Positions 1 through 11,041 of a stretch of DNA of 64,000 bases are shown in pieces. A model generated the notes under the pieces. It was not told where the DNA came from, did not search any database, and was given only the letters and a program-made list of their open reading frames with translations. A program made the position numbers and the translations under genes. The stretch covers positions 1,931,654-1,995,653 of the forward strand of contig NZ_JACVPP010000001.1 in assembly GCF_018881815.1 (NCBI RefSeq). Reading direction: 5' to 3'. The stretch is from Polynucleobacter sp. MWH-HuK1 (GTDB lineage Bacteria > Pseudomonadota > Gammaproteobacteria > Burkholderiales > Burkholderiaceae). How positions within the stretch are numbered: position 1 is the stretch's first letter; the number at the start of each line of letters is the position of its first letter.

Positions 1-1414
<1,414 letters not shown>

Positions 1415-2488
1415 CTAGCTAAAGAGTCTGCTAGCTGTAGAAGATCCAGCAGGAATGCCAGATTTCTCAAGATTGGCATAAAGAACATCAAGGTGCTGAC
1501 GAATGCTAATGACTGCAGCTTCACTTAAGTTAATGCCATTGTCATCTACCAAGCGGCCATGAGCAGCTTGTGCAATCTCAATGCCTTCAGAGAGCATTCT
1601 TTCAAATGCGCGCTCATCTTGTGGAACCAGGGGAATCTCTAGCAACAAAGTGGCTTGAGTTACAGACTTATTCGGATCCAAGTCGGCACTATTGAAAATC
1701 ACTAGGCCTTTGCTGAGATATTCGTATTGACGTCCATTACGAGATAGCTTGAAACCGCGTTGGCGCATGAGGGCATCAAAGTTACCCCATGGGCATGGCT
1801 CATCAAATAGTATATTGATGCTCAACTGGATATCACTCTCAGCAGCCAGCACATCTAATTCTTTAGCACTCTCCAACATTGTATTGACGCTAGGCATATC
1901 AATTTGTGAGTCCAAAGTTTCAGCAAGCGCCTGGGCACGAGAGCAAAAATCAGAAAGCTCCAAAACGCCAATCGGACCTTTGCGACTAGCCAGCTGAATG
2001 GCTAGCTGTAGCTCTGAATAAGATCCTTCAGACTTTAATTCTTCCCAGTCTTCAGCAGCATCGACATCCGTATTTAAACCTTCGCACATCCAACGTGCTA
2101 TTGATTGGGCTTCAAGGTCGGTCCAGGCGTTAATTTCCGCCAGAATTTCTGCGCCGCTTATGGCCTCATCAAAACGCAAGGTAATGACGCAATCGATGCG
2201 TGGATCAATCGCGAATTTTTCTAGGGCTGAGATTGTTGTTAAGGCCTCGCCAAAGCCAGGCTCTACTCGACCAGACGCATCGCTATCTGCAAAACCCTTA
2301 GTAAAGCTTGGCTCACGTACAAAGCGATCATCTAAAGCGTATTCGCTTTGCTCTTTTGCCTTACGGCGCGCACGAGAATACTTGATGTTCAGAACGGCTA
2401 CTGCTATCAGTATTAAAAGACCAATAACAGCCAGCGCCAATTGCAAATCAGACAAACCCAACATCGTCATGATTTGTTCTACATACAT
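1415..2488 (-). CDS. zipA: Cell division protein ZipA
   Basis: Membrane anchor that tethers FtsZ to the inner membrane at the division septum. The 357-residue protein has one N-terminal membrane segment (about residues 14-36), a short basic patch (KYSRARRKAKEQ) and a C-terminal region of about 150 residues resembling the FtsZ-binding ZipA domain (for example ILFDEPCPWGNFDALMRQRG and VPQDERAFERML). The middle linker is shorter than in E. coli and lacks the long P/Q stretch. Its ATG follows the smc stop codon directly (TAAATG), which implies translational coupling; an internal ATG at residue 7 is an alternative start. ZipA is the least conserved divisome protein, so the call rests on both domain pattern and the smc-zipA-ligA order. 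Confidence 0.85.
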   Translation of the reverse strand: MYVEQIMTMLGLSDLQLALAVIGLLILIAVAVLNIKYSRARRKAKEQSEYALDDRFVREPSFTKGFADSDASGRVEPGFGEALTTISALEKFAIDPRIDCVITLRFDEAISGAEILAEINAWTDLEAQSIARWMCEGLNTDVDAAEDWEELKSEGSYSELQLAIQLASRKGPIGVLELSDFCSRAQALAETLDSQIDMPSVNTMLESAKELDVLAAESDIQLSINILFDEPCPWGNFDALMRQRGFKLSRNGRQYEYLSKGLVIFNSADLDPNKSVTQATLLLEIPLVPQDERAFERMLSEGIEIAQAAHGRLVDDNGINLSEAAVISIRQHLDVLYANLEKSGIPAGSSTASRLFS

Positions 2489-5400
2489 TTAAGCAGCCTC
2501 TACCATCGATACCGCAGAAGAAATATCCACAGCAACAATGCGGGATACTCCCTGCTCTTGCATCGTGACACCAATCAATTGATGAGCGATTTCCATAGTG
2601 ATCTTGTTATGTGAGATAAATAAAAACTGAGTCTTATCTGACATTTTGGCTACTAGATTTGCATAACGCAAGGTATTTGCATCATCTAATGGCGCATCAA
2701 CCTCATCTAGCAAACAAAATGGGGCTGGATTCAAAAGGAAGAGCGAGAACACCAAGGCAATTGCAGTCAAGGCCTTTTCACCACCAGAGAGGAGGTAAAT
2801 AGAGCTATTTTTCTTACCAGGAGGCTGCGCCATCACCTGAACACCGGAATCTAGAATTTCTTCGCCTGTCATCAACAACTCAGCATGACCGCCACCGAAC
2901 AATTCAGGGAATAGTTTTCCAAAGTGGCCATTCACTTGATCAAAGGTGCCTTGCAGTAAATCACGGGTCTCTGCATCGATCTTGGCAATCGCATCTGTCA
3001 AAGTCTGCATCGCTTCATTCAAGTCGGCAGATTGAGCATCCAAGAACTGCTTGCGCTCACGTGAACTAGACAATTCATCCAGGGCAGCCATGTTAACTGG
3101 GCCCAGAGATTGAATTTCAGTATTCAAGCGATTCACTTCGCTTTGTAATGCGCCAACTTTCAAATCAGGACTGAAACTTGCTTCAAGTGCGGAGAGGTCA
3201 GCCTCGGCATCTGACAATAAAGTAGCAAACTGCTCAAAGTTCAAGCGTGCAGCCTGTTCACGCAATTGCAAATCCACAACTTTGTCACGCATAGGTTGCA
3301 AGCTACGCTCTACTTGCATGCGAGACTCATCAGCCTCACGCAATTGATGCAATAAAGCATCTTGCTCAGTACGCGCATTTGCCAAAGCTGCTTCACGTGC
3401 ACTGCGTGCTAGCAATAAGCCCTGTAATTTATCTTGCGCCTCTTCATCACTCAATGTTTCTAACTCTTGAGCGGCTGCATCATGCTTGTCTTGAATCTCC
3501 ATGATCTGTGTACGCGCAGTACTTTGATCACGTTGCAAGTCAGCAATGCGTTGTTGCAATGAACGAGTGGCAAATGCCGCCTCTTGCGCAGCCATCTCAG
3601 CAGCACGAAGCGACTCACGCAAACTATCACGCTCTTCAGTGGAGCACTCTAATTTTTCTTGAGCTGCTTGTAAAGCCTCTTGCAAGCCTTGCTTGGATTC
3701 TTCTGACTCGAGCAATTCGGCTGCAGACTGCTCTTGAGTCTGGCTCACTTGCTCCATCTGCTGACGCAATTCACTTAATTCACCTTGAATCTGCGCCGCA
3801 CGTTGACTATATTGCTCTTCAGCTTGGGTCAACTGCATTCTTTCCACTTCAAAGCCATGCGACTCTTGGACAGCGTGCTCTGCGTTTTCACGTGCCTGCT
3901 CAGCTGCTTGATGGGCTGCCTGATAGTTGGCAACACATTGATCCAGCTCGCCCTTGAGTTCGCTTTGCATCAACTGTTGCGCACGTAATTGCTTCTCGAG
4001 ACTTTCCATTTCCTGAGCGCGAGCCAACATACCAGCTTGTTCAGAATCTGCTGCGTAAAGCTGTACACCAACGCGGCTTACCAAATGACCTTGTTGAGTG
4101 ACAAATGCGCCTCCAGCGGGTAGTTTTTCACGGCGATGCAAAGCATCCTCAAGACTGTTAGCAATATAGATATTGTCCAACCACTCTTGCAATACAGAAG
4201 TGAGTCTTGCTGCGCCTGCGCTTTGTACACGGCTCAATAATGGCGTAAAGTCAGCGGGAGCAGATGTATGCGCCGGAGTAATCTCTTCCGTGAGCAAAAT
4301 TGCCAAACGACTTGGGGGTGCATCATTAGCTAAGGCCAATGTTTCTTGGACACTCTTTGCAGTAACCGCAGCTAAACGCTCACGCAACACTGACTCAAGT
4401 GCAGGCTCCCAACCACTCTCAACTTTGAGCTCTTGCCAAAGACGCTTACTTTCTTTGAGGCCCTTACTTTCTAACCAAGGCCCAATCTTGCCTTGCGCCT
4501 GAACGCTAGCCTGCAAGGCAGTTAATGCGGTCAATTTAGCTTCGGTTTGAGCTAAATCCTGATTTGCTTCCTGGATTTTTTGCTGGGCAGCATTACGCGC
4601 CTCATCAGCAGCAGGTACTCGTTGCTGAGCTTCAACAGCGCGATACTTAGCTTCTTCAACTTTGCGAGCAGCCATTGTTTGACGATCAATTGCCATCTGC
4701 AAGGCTTCCGCATCTGGACGACGCAGACCATCGAATTCACTAACAAGACGGGTCTCGCGACCCTTCAATTCATCCGACTGAGCAGACATAGAGCGAAGGC
4801 GCTCACTCAAACTAGCCAAGCGTTGCTCAATTGAAGCCAATGAATCGCGTGCACTATCGAGCTCGCGTGAGGCATTTTGATAAGCCTCTTCACGACTTGG
4901 CATTTGCTCTTGTAAGCCATTTAAATCTGCCAAGAGTGTTTGCTCTTTCTCAGCAGCTAATGAAAGCTCATGCTCGGTTGTACGCTGTGCTTGTGCTGCA
5001 TCAGTCTCTTGCACAGTCCAACGTTGTAATTGCGCCTGTAAATCTTGAGCTTGTTGTTGCAAGCGTTGACGTGCTTCTTGCACATAAAGAATCTGTGACT
5101 CAACCTGACTCACATCAGAATTGGTTTGATATAAATCACCTTGTGCTTGAGAAACTTTATCTTGCAATGCGTACTGTTGTGTGCGCATTGTTTCCAGTTC
5201 AGCTTCGACGTGGCGTAGCTTAGCAGTTTGCTCTTCTAGCCCAACTTGCGTATCACGAATACCGTTGGCATGACGCTCCTGCTCTTTACCCGCCTCAGTC
5301 TGACGCACAAACCACAACAGTTGCTGCTGTGATTTCATCTGCGAAGAGAGCTCTGCATGACGCTCAGCAACAGTAGCTTGTTTTTCTAAACGAGTAAGCT

Positions 5401-6010
5401 GCTGATCGAGTTCGCGCAAGATATCTTCAACGCGAGTTAAATTTTCAACAGTATCTTCTAAACGTGCCGCAGTTTCTTTGCGACGTTCTTTATATTTAGA
5501 AACACCAGCAGCCTCTTCCAAGAACACGCGTAACTCTTCTGGTTTTGCTTCCAAAATACGATTAATGGTGCCTTGACCGATAATTGCGTAACCTCTTGGA
5601 CCCATTCCAGTACCCAAGAAAATATCCTGAATATCTTTACGACGCACTACTTGGTTATTCACGTAGTAACTCGAATTTCCATCGCGAGTTAAAACACGTT
5701 TGATACCTAATTCTGTAAAAGCACTCCACTGACCTTGTGCACGCCCTTCGGTATTATCAAAAATGAGTTCCACACTTGCGCGGCCAGATGGTTTACGTAA
5801 ACCAGAACCATTAAAAATAACGTCCTGCATGGACTCACCACGCAATTCGCTAGCGCGGGATTCTCCTAAAACCCAGCGAACGGCGTCAATAATGTTCGAC
5901 TTTCCGCAACCGTTAGGACCCACAACGCCAATCAATTGGCCAGGCATTTCAAAATGGGTTGGGTCTACGAAAGACTTAAAGCCGGAAAGTTTGATGGATT
6001 TCAGTTGCAC
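2489..6010 (-). CDS. smc: Chromosome segregation protein SMC
   Basis: ATPase of the SMC-ScpAB condensin that folds and separates chromosomes. The 1173-residue length is normal for bacterial SMC. Visible parts in order are the Walker A motif GPNGCGKSN (residues 31-39), a very long Ala/Gln/Glu-rich coiled coil, a hinge near residues 500-640, the returning coiled coil, the ABC signature LSGGEKALTA near residue 1080, and Walker B LLDEVDAPLDD near 1105. The Gln-rich coiled coil gives long open frames on the opposite strand, which are not genes. It is the first gene of smc-zipA-ligA; the 174-bp gap to dapD holds the divergent promoters. Confidence 0.97.
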   Translation of the reverse strand: MQLKSIKLSGFKSFVDPTHFEMPGQLIGVVGPNGCGKSNIIDAVRWVLGESRASELRGESMQDVIFNGSGLRKPSGRASVELIFDNTEGRAQGQWSAFTELGIKRVLTRDGNSSYYVNNQVVRRKDIQDIFLGTGMGPRGYAIIGQGTINRILEAKPEELRVFLEEAAGVSKYKERRKETAARLEDTVENLTRVEDILRELDQQLTRLEKQATVAERHAELSSQMKSQQQLLWFVRQTEAGKEQERHANGIRDTQVGLEEQTAKLRHVEAELETMRTQQYALQDKVSQAQGDLYQTNSDVSQVESQILYVQEARQRLQQQAQDLQAQLQRWTVQETDAAQAQRTTEHELSLAAEKEQTLLADLNGLQEQMPSREEAYQNASRELDSARDSLASIEQRLASLSERLRSMSAQSDELKGRETRLVSEFDGLRRPDAEALQMAIDRQTMAARKVEEAKYRAVEAQQRVPAADEARNAAQQKIQEANQDLAQTEAKLTALTALQASVQAQGKIGPWLESKGLKESKRLWQELKVESGWEPALESVLRERLAAVTAKSVQETLALANDAPPSRLAILLTEEITPAHTSAPADFTPLLSRVQSAGAARLTSVLQEWLDNIYIANSLEDALHRREKLPAGGAFVTQQGHLVSRVGVQLYAADSEQAGMLARAQEMESLEKQLRAQQLMQSELKGELDQCVANYQAAHQAAEQARENAEHAVQESHGFEVERMQLTQAEEQYSQRAAQIQGELSELRQQMEQVSQTQEQSAAELLESEESKQGLQEALQAAQEKLECSTEERDSLRESLRAAEMAAQEAAFATRSLQQRIADLQRDQSTARTQIMEIQDKHDAAAQELETLSDEEAQDKLQGLLLARSAREAALANARTEQDALLHQLREADESRMQVERSLQPMRDKVVDLQLREQAARLNFEQFATLLSDAEADLSALEASFSPDLKVGALQSEVNRLNTEIQSLGPVNMAALDELSSSRERKQFLDAQSADLNEAMQTLTDAIAKIDAETRDLLQGTFDQVNGHFGKLFPELFGGGHAELLMTGEEILDSGVQVMAQPPGKKNSSIYLLSGGEKALTAIALVFSLFLLNPAPFCLLDEVDAPLDDANTLRYANLVAKMSDKTQFLFISHNKITMEIAHQLIGVTMQEQGVSRIVAVDISSAVSMVEAA

Positions 6011-6097
6011 GGCGTACTTTGCAGGGGAAAAAGAGGTTCAAATAAAGGGGTAAAAATTAAAGCTAAAGTGGGAAGATGATAGCAAGCTTGAAGGTGC

Positions 6098-6127
6098 TTA
6101 GACGCGTTTTTGCCCCATCTATATAAT
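6098..6127 (+). promoter_or_regulatory. Probable sigma-70 promoter of dapD-dapE-prmB
   Basis: A perfect TATAAT lies at 6122-6127. A weak -35 box TTAGAC lies at 6098-6103 with an 18-bp spacer. The expected transcript starts about 50 nt before dapD. It was read by eye and has not been mapped. Confidence 0.5.
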
Positions 6128-6184
6128 GATAAAACCACCCTCAGGGACAAAATCCCTTAACAATCTGATAGTTAACTAAAAAGC

Positions 6185-7012
6185 ATGAGCCAATCACCAC
6201 AAAACATCATTGAACAAGCCTGGGAAAACCGCGCAAACCTGTCTCCAGATAGCGTCCCTGGGGATGTACGTAATGCCGTAAATGCGGTCCTAGAAGGCCT
6301 AAATGCGGGCACTATTCGTGTGGCTGAGCGCCGTGACGTAGGCAAATGGGAAGTTAACCAGTGGGTTAAGAAGGCTGTTTTGCTCTCTTTCCGCCTAGAA
6401 GACAACAAACCCATGAGCGCTGGCGGCTATACCCAGTTCTATGACAAGGTTCCAAGTAAATTTGAAAACTACACAGCAGCTGACTTTGCTGCTGGTGGCT
6501 TCCGAGTAGTACCCCCTGCCGTAGCCCGTCGCGGCTCATTTATCGGCAAAAACGCTGTTTTGATGCCTTCCTACGTCAATATTGGCGCTTATGTAGGTGA
6601 AGGCACCATGGTTGATACCTGGGCAACCGTTGGTTCTTGCGCTCAAATCGGTAAAAACGTTCACCTTTCTGGCGGTGTTGGTATTGGCGGCGTTCTCGAG
6701 CCAATTCAAGCCGGGCCAGTGATTATTGAAGATAACTGCTTTATTGGCGCCCGCTCCGAGGTTGTAGAGGGTGTTGTGATCGAAGAAAACGCTGTTTTAT
6801 CAATGGGCGTCTACATCGGCCAAAGCACCAAGATCTATGACCGTGAAACTGGCGAAGTGCATTACGGTCGCGTACCAGCAGGTTCAGTCGTAGTTCCGGG
6901 CTCCCTCCCATCCGCATGTGGCAAATACAGCTTGTATGCAGCCATCATCGTGAAGAAGGTTGATGCTCAGACTCGCGCTAAGACCGCTATCAACGAATTA
7001 CTTCGCGATTAA
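6185..7012 (+). CDS. dapD: 2,3,4,5-tetrahydropyridine-2,6-dicarboxylate N-succinyltransferase
   Basis: Transfers succinyl from succinyl-CoA to tetrahydrodipicolinate in the succinylase branch of lysine and meso-diaminopimelate synthesis (cytoplasm). The 275-residue length matches the family. The middle and C-terminal parts carry left-handed beta-helix hexapeptide repeats ([36 protein letters not shown]), and the conserved [19 protein letters not shown] block is present. It starts with ATG at 6185 and is followed after 9 nt by dapE, the enzyme two steps later in the same pathway, so the two are almost certainly one operon. Confidence 0.97.
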   Translation: MSQSPQNIIEQAWENRANLSPDSVPGDVRNAVNAVLEGLNAGTIRVAERRDVGKWEVNQWVKKAVLLSFRLEDNKPMSAGGYTQFYDKVPSKFENYTAADFAAGGFRVVPPAVARRGSFIGKNAVLMPSYVNIGAYVGEGTMVDTWATVGSCAQIGKNVHLSGGVGIGGVLEPIQAGPVIIEDNCFIGARSEVVEGVVIEENAVLSMGVYIGQSTKIYDRETGEVHYGRVPAGSVVVPGSLPSACGKYSLYAAIIVKKVDAQTRAKTAINELLRD

Positions 7013-7021
7013 GTCGAATCT

Positions 7022-8173
7022 ATGAGCGCCACACTAGAGCTAACCGAAGCTCTCATCGCCTGCCATTCCGTAACACCGGCTGATGGTGGCTGCCAAGATT
7101 TAATTGCAAAGCGACTTCAAGCAATCGGCTTTCATACTGAGAGCGTAGTTAGTGGTCCTGAAAATTTTCAAGTGACGAATTTGTGGGCTATCAAAAAAGG
7201 TAGAGCGGGAGATCAAGGCAAAGTCCTAATGTTTGCTGGCCATACTGATGTAGTGCCCACAGGCCCACTAGAGAAGTGGACAAGCAATCCCTTTACGCCA
7301 ACGATTCGTGACGGCATGCTCTACGGGCGTGGCGCAGCGGATATGAAAACCTCACTCGCCGGTTTTGTAGTGGCTACAGAGGAATTTGTTATTTCACATC
7401 CTGACCATCAAGGCTCTATCGCCTTCTTAATCACCAGCGATGAAGAAGGTCCTGCCAACGATGGCACTGTCATCATGTGCGAACGATTACAAAAACATGG
7501 TCAGCGTTTGGACTACTGTGTGATTGGCGAACCCACTTCAGTCAATCAGCTCGGCGACATGATTAAGAACGGTCGTCGCGGCTCCCTGTCCGGCAAGCTC
7601 AAAGTAAAAGGTATTCAGGCGCACATCGCTTACCCGCACTTAGGCAAGAACCCAATTCATCTCTCTGCTCCTGCGATTTCTGCATTGGTGGAAACTGAGT
7701 GGGATAAAGGTAACGAATACTTCCAACCTACGAGCTTTCAGATCTCGAACGTACATGCCGGTACTGGCGCAAATAATGTCATCCCAGGCGAACTCGTTAT
7801 CGACTTTAACTTCCGCTTTTCTACTGAAAGCAAACCAGAACAATTGCGTGAACGCTTAGAAAAAATTCTGAAGGATGCGGCCCTTGAGTTTGAAATTGAT
7901 TGGGTATTAGGCGGTAGCCCATTTATTACTGGTGATGGTGATTTGGCTGGCGCATTACGCAAAGCTATCAAAGCAGAAACCAATGTGGAAACAGAGCTTT
8001 CAACTACTGGCGGTACAAGTGATGGTCGATTTATCGCCAAGATCTGTAAAGAAGTTGTGGAATTCGGACCTCTGAATGCCACAAGCCACAAGATCGATGA
8101 GTGCGTCATTGTGGATGACGTAGTACCACTCAAAAACATCTATCGCAAGACACTCGAACAGCTTATCGCTTAA
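7022..8173 (+). CDS. dapE: Succinyl-diaminopimelate desuccinylase
   Basis: Zinc hydrolase that removes succinate from N-succinyl-LL-diaminopimelate to give LL-DAP. The 383 residues show the M20 pattern: H74 in GHTDVVP, D107 in YGRGAADMK, and the E141-E142 pair (TSDEEGPA) that supplies the general base and a metal ligand. The C-terminal [11 protein letters not shown] stretch and the final His (ATSHKIDE) are intact. Its position directly after dapD distinguishes it from other M20 peptidases. Confidence 0.97.
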   Translation: MSATLELTEALIACHSVTPADGGCQDLIAKRLQAIGFHTESVVSGPENFQVTNLWAIKKGRAGDQGKVLMFAGHTDVVPTGPLEKWTSNPFTPTIRDGMLYGRGAADMKTSLAGFVVATEEFVISHPDHQGSIAFLITSDEEGPANDGTVIMCERLQKHGQRLDYCVIGEPTSVNQLGDMIKNGRRGSLSGKLKVKGIQAHIAYPHLGKNPIHLSAPAISALVETEWDKGNEYFQPTSFQISNVHAGTGANNVIPGELVIDFNFRFSTESKPEQLRERLEKILKDAALEFEIDWVLGGSPFITGDGDLAGALRKAIKAETNVETELSTTGGTSDGRFIAKICKEVVEFGPLNATSHKIDECVIVDDVVPLKNIYRKTLEQLIA

Positions 8174-8219
8174 TCGCTTAACTGCGCACCCTCTTTTTTC
8201 TTCTAAAGAACCCTCCATC

Positions 8220-9116
8220 ATGGACCCTGAGTCTCAGCAATACCTTACCGTGAACCAGTGCATCAATCAGATTGCACAAAAACTCGAAGCAGGGAAATTG
8301 CATTACGGACATGGGGCTATCGATGCGCAAAGCGAAGCTTTGTGGATTGTGAGCAAACAGCTTGATATCAGTCCAGCAGAGGCACTTGATCATTTAGACG
8401 ACTCAATCTCTGAAGATCAACTGAAAAAAGCATCTGCTGTTGCCGATACCAGAATCTCTACACGCAAGCCATTAGCCTACATCCTAGGCGAGGCATGGCT
8501 CATGGGAGTTCCATTCTTTTGTAGCGAGCAAAGCATAGTGCCGCGCTCCTGGATTGCTGAACTTATTGTCGATGGCTCACTAGAGCCTTGGTTGCCTGCG
8601 GACGGCAAAGCCCTAGACCTTTGCACTGGCAATGGTTCATTAGCAATCCTCTTGGCTTTGTCTTGTCCAGATATACATGTAAGCGCTTGCGATATCAGTA
8701 TGCCCGCACTATCGGTTGCAGCGCGTAATGTTGATCGTCATGCCCTAAGCTCCCAAGTAGAGCTATTGAATGGCGACTTATGGGATGCATTACCTGAGCC
8801 CAATGAAGATAATCTCTTTGATCTCATTATTTGCAATCCGCCTTATGTGAATGCAGCCTCTATGAATGCACTTCCAGCTGAATATCATGCTGAGCCAGAG
8901 CTGGCTTTAGCTGGTGGTGAAGATGGCATGGATTTAATTAGACGTATTCTTGCCCAGGCTCCTGATTATTTATCAGAGCGCGGCGCCATCTTGCTTGAGA
9001 TTGGCAATGAGTATGAGAACTTCAAAAAGGCATTCCCACAAATTCCAGCGATCTGGATGGAAGTATCTGCCGGGGAAGAACAAGTCTTGCTGATTCAAGC
9101 AGAAGACTTGCGTTAA
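8220..9116 (+). CDS. prmB: 50S ribosomal protein L3 N5-glutamine methyltransferase PrmB
   Basis: SAM-dependent methyltransferase that modifies a glutamine of ribosomal protein L3 during large-subunit assembly. The 298-residue protein has SAM motif I DLCTGNGS (133-140) and the glutamine-binding NPPYVN motif (206-211), followed by the PrmB-type stretch MNALPAEYHAEPELALAGGEDGMDLI, which separates it from the release-factor methyltransferase PrmC. It lies 46 nt after dapE and is probably read from the same promoter. It converges on radA with only 11 nt between the stops. Confidence 0.93.
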   Translation: MDPESQQYLTVNQCINQIAQKLEAGKLHYGHGAIDAQSEALWIVSKQLDISPAEALDHLDDSISEDQLKKASAVADTRISTRKPLAYILGEAWLMGVPFFCSEQSIVPRSWIAELIVDGSLEPWLPADGKALDLCTGNGSLAILLALSCPDIHVSACDISMPALSVAARNVDRHALSSQVELLNGDLWDALPEPNEDNLFDLIICNPPYVNAASMNALPAEYHAEPELALAGGEDGMDLIRRILAQAPDYLSERGAILLEIGNEYENFKKAFPQIPAIWMEVSAGEEQVLLIQAEDLR

Positions 9117-9127
9117 GACAAATGGGG

Positions 9128-10492
9128 TTAACTCAACTCTGCTGCTGCTGCGATGGCCTGATCAATTCGCTCGACCGGAATTACCTTCAAACCCGGAATC
9201 TTGTTTTTAGGCATATTGGCTTTGGGAATGATGGCTACAGTGAAGCCCAATTTAGCAGCCTCTTTCAAACGCTCCTGACCACGAGGACACGGACGAATCT
9301 CTCCAGCCAAACCAACTTCACCAAAGACAATTAATTCCTTTGGTAATGCACGGTTACGAATCGATGATTGAATTGCCAGCAATACAGCTAAATCGGCGGC
9401 TGGCTCAGAGATCTTGACGCCACCAACCGCGTTTAAGAAAACATCTTGGTCAAAGCAAGCAACACCAGCATGACGATGTAACACCGCCAAGAGCATTGCT
9501 AAGCGAGCCTGCTCTAAGCCAACCGCTAGACGGCGAGGATTAGGTACGTGCGCTGTGTCTACCAAGGCTTGGATCTCTACCAAAAGAGGTCTGCTACCCT
9601 CTTGCGTCACCAGAACGCAAGCACCAGGAACCATTTGCTCGTGTTGTGACAAGAAAATCGCTGAAGGATTCGTTACGCCGCGCAAACCCTTTTCTGTCAT
9701 GGCAAATACGCCCAACTCATTGACGGCACCAAAACGGTTCTTAATGGATCGCACTAAGCGGAAGGATGAGTGGGTATCGCCCTCAAAGTACAAAACGGTG
9801 TCAACAATATGCTCGAGAACTCGAGGGCCTGCTAAATGACCATCCTTAGTAACGTGACCCACCATCAAGACACAGATGCCACTAGATTTAGCAGCCCTGG
9901 TTAATTGCGCCGCACACTCACGCACTTGCGCAACAGAACCAGGAGCAGAACTCAGTACCTCAGAGTACAAAGTCTGAATGGAATCCACAACCAATACTTG
10001 CGGCTTCACAGTATCCATAATAGAAATCAGTTTCTCCAACTGAATTTCAGCCAGCACTTCAAGCTGGGGAGCATCTAATGCAATGCGCTTTGCACGCAAT
10101 GCGATCTGGGCGGCTGATTCTTCACCGCTGCTATAGAGCACATTCATGCCTGCAGCACTCATCTCTGCAAGTGCTTGCAATAACAAAGTCGATTTACCGA
10201 TACCAGGATCGCCACCCAAGAGCACTACGCCGCCTGGAACTAAACCGCCACCGAGCACGCGGTCAAACTCTTCTACACCCGTACTAAATCTTGGTAAGTC
10301 TTCTGCAGTAATGGCAGAAAGCTTTTGCCTTGGTAAGGATTGCGCCAAACCCTGAAAACGAGAACTAGAGGTAGTTTCTGGCAGTCCCTCTTCCATGGTG
10401 TTCCAGGCCTGACAAGATGGGCACTGCCCTTGCCATTTGGCAGAGGTGCCACCACAGGACTGACAGATATAAACTGTTTTGACTTTAGCCAA
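9128..10492 (-). CDS. radA: DNA repair protein RadA
   Basis: RecA-like ATPase that drives branch migration in recombinational repair. The 454 residues include an N-terminal Cys4 zinc finger (CQSCGG...CPSC, from residue 10), Walker A GGDPGIGKST with K100, the RadA-specific KNRFG motif (about residue 250) and a C-terminal Lon-like domain (FGEVGLAGEIRPCPRGQERLKEAAKLG). All diagnostic elements are intact. It is downstream of kup and a small exported protein gene on the same strand, with a 39-nt gap. Confidence 0.97.
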   Translation of the reverse strand: MAKVKTVYICQSCGGTSAKWQGQCPSCQAWNTMEEGLPETTSSSRFQGLAQSLPRQKLSAITAEDLPRFSTGVEEFDRVLGGGLVPGGVVLLGGDPGIGKSTLLLQALAEMSAAGMNVLYSSGEESAAQIALRAKRIALDAPQLEVLAEIQLEKLISIMDTVKPQVLVVDSIQTLYSEVLSSAPGSVAQVRECAAQLTRAAKSSGICVLMVGHVTKDGHLAGPRVLEHIVDTVLYFEGDTHSSFRLVRSIKNRFGAVNELGVFAMTEKGLRGVTNPSAIFLSQHEQMVPGACVLVTQEGSRPLLVEIQALVDTAHVPNPRRLAVGLEQARLAMLLAVLHRHAGVACFDQDVFLNAVGGVKISEPAADLAVLLAIQSSIRNRALPKELIVFGEVGLAGEIRPCPRGQERLKEAAKLGFTVAIIPKANMPKNKIPGLKVIPVERIDQAIAAAAELS

Positions 10493-10531
10493 GAGTTGCC
10501 TAATGAAGTTGAACTATAAATTGGTAATAAA

Positions 10532-11041
10532 TTAATCGAGCTGAGTGCCCGCTTTATTTTCTTGCGCACGCTTAGGAGCATCTTTGCGACGTTGTTCTAA
10601 ATCAGCAGCTCGAGCCGCGGCATCTTTTTGCTTCTGCTCGAATTCACGCTGGTTCGCTGCGCGCTCAGCTGCTTTTTCTGAGCTCGCCCGCTCAGCAGCG
10701 CGCTTGATGTCCTCTTGGTTCTTAAGGCTTTCGCGCAGCTTGCGCTGGACTTCGTGCAAAGCTACTTCTTGCTGACGAATGGGATCAATTTCTTTTCGAT
10801 ATAACGCTCGAGCATCTTTTAAACAAGAGTTAACCCAATAGTTTTGATAGCACTCAGATGAGGCTTTACCCCAGCGATACTTTGCCCACTCACGCTGAAG
10901 CTCCAGCTCTTGCTCGATTCTGTCTAACTGCTCAAGCTCAGCTTCTTCTGCAGGAGTGGCTATTACAACGCCACTCAATGCAGTAGACAGCAAAAATATT
11001 GAAATAAATATTTTTGATTGGAGCAAAAGATTCTTTCTCAA
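10532..11041 (-). CDS. Exported charged coiled-coil protein of unknown function
   Basis: The 169-residue protein has an N-terminal hydrophobic segment (residues 11-29) that looks like a signal peptide, probably cleaved near ATPAEE. Two Cys follow at about 63 and 71 (ASSECYQNYWVNSCLKD), and then a long Lys/Arg/Glu/Ala-rich helix typical of coiled coils. No known family is recognised. Its start ATG overlaps the kup stop by 4 nt (ATGA), so it is translationally coupled to the K+ transporter and is probably a periplasmic companion, but no function can be assigned. Confidence 0.75.
   Translation of the reverse strand: MRKNLLLQSKIFISIFLLSTALSGVVIATPAEEAELEQLDRIEQELELQREWAKYRWGKASSECYQNYWVNSCLKDARALYRKEIDPIRQQEVALHEVQRKLRESLKNQEDIKRAAERASSEKAAERAANQREFEQKQKDAAARAADLEQRRKDAPKRAQENKAGTQLD

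Noticed and set aside
3508..5223. Long open frames opposite smc
   Set aside because: They mirror the Gln/Ala-rich coiled coil of smc, have no SD and no sensible protein pattern.
7738..8139. 133-codon frame opposite dapE
   Set aside because: Shadow of a well-supported gene; no recognisable domain and no start signal.
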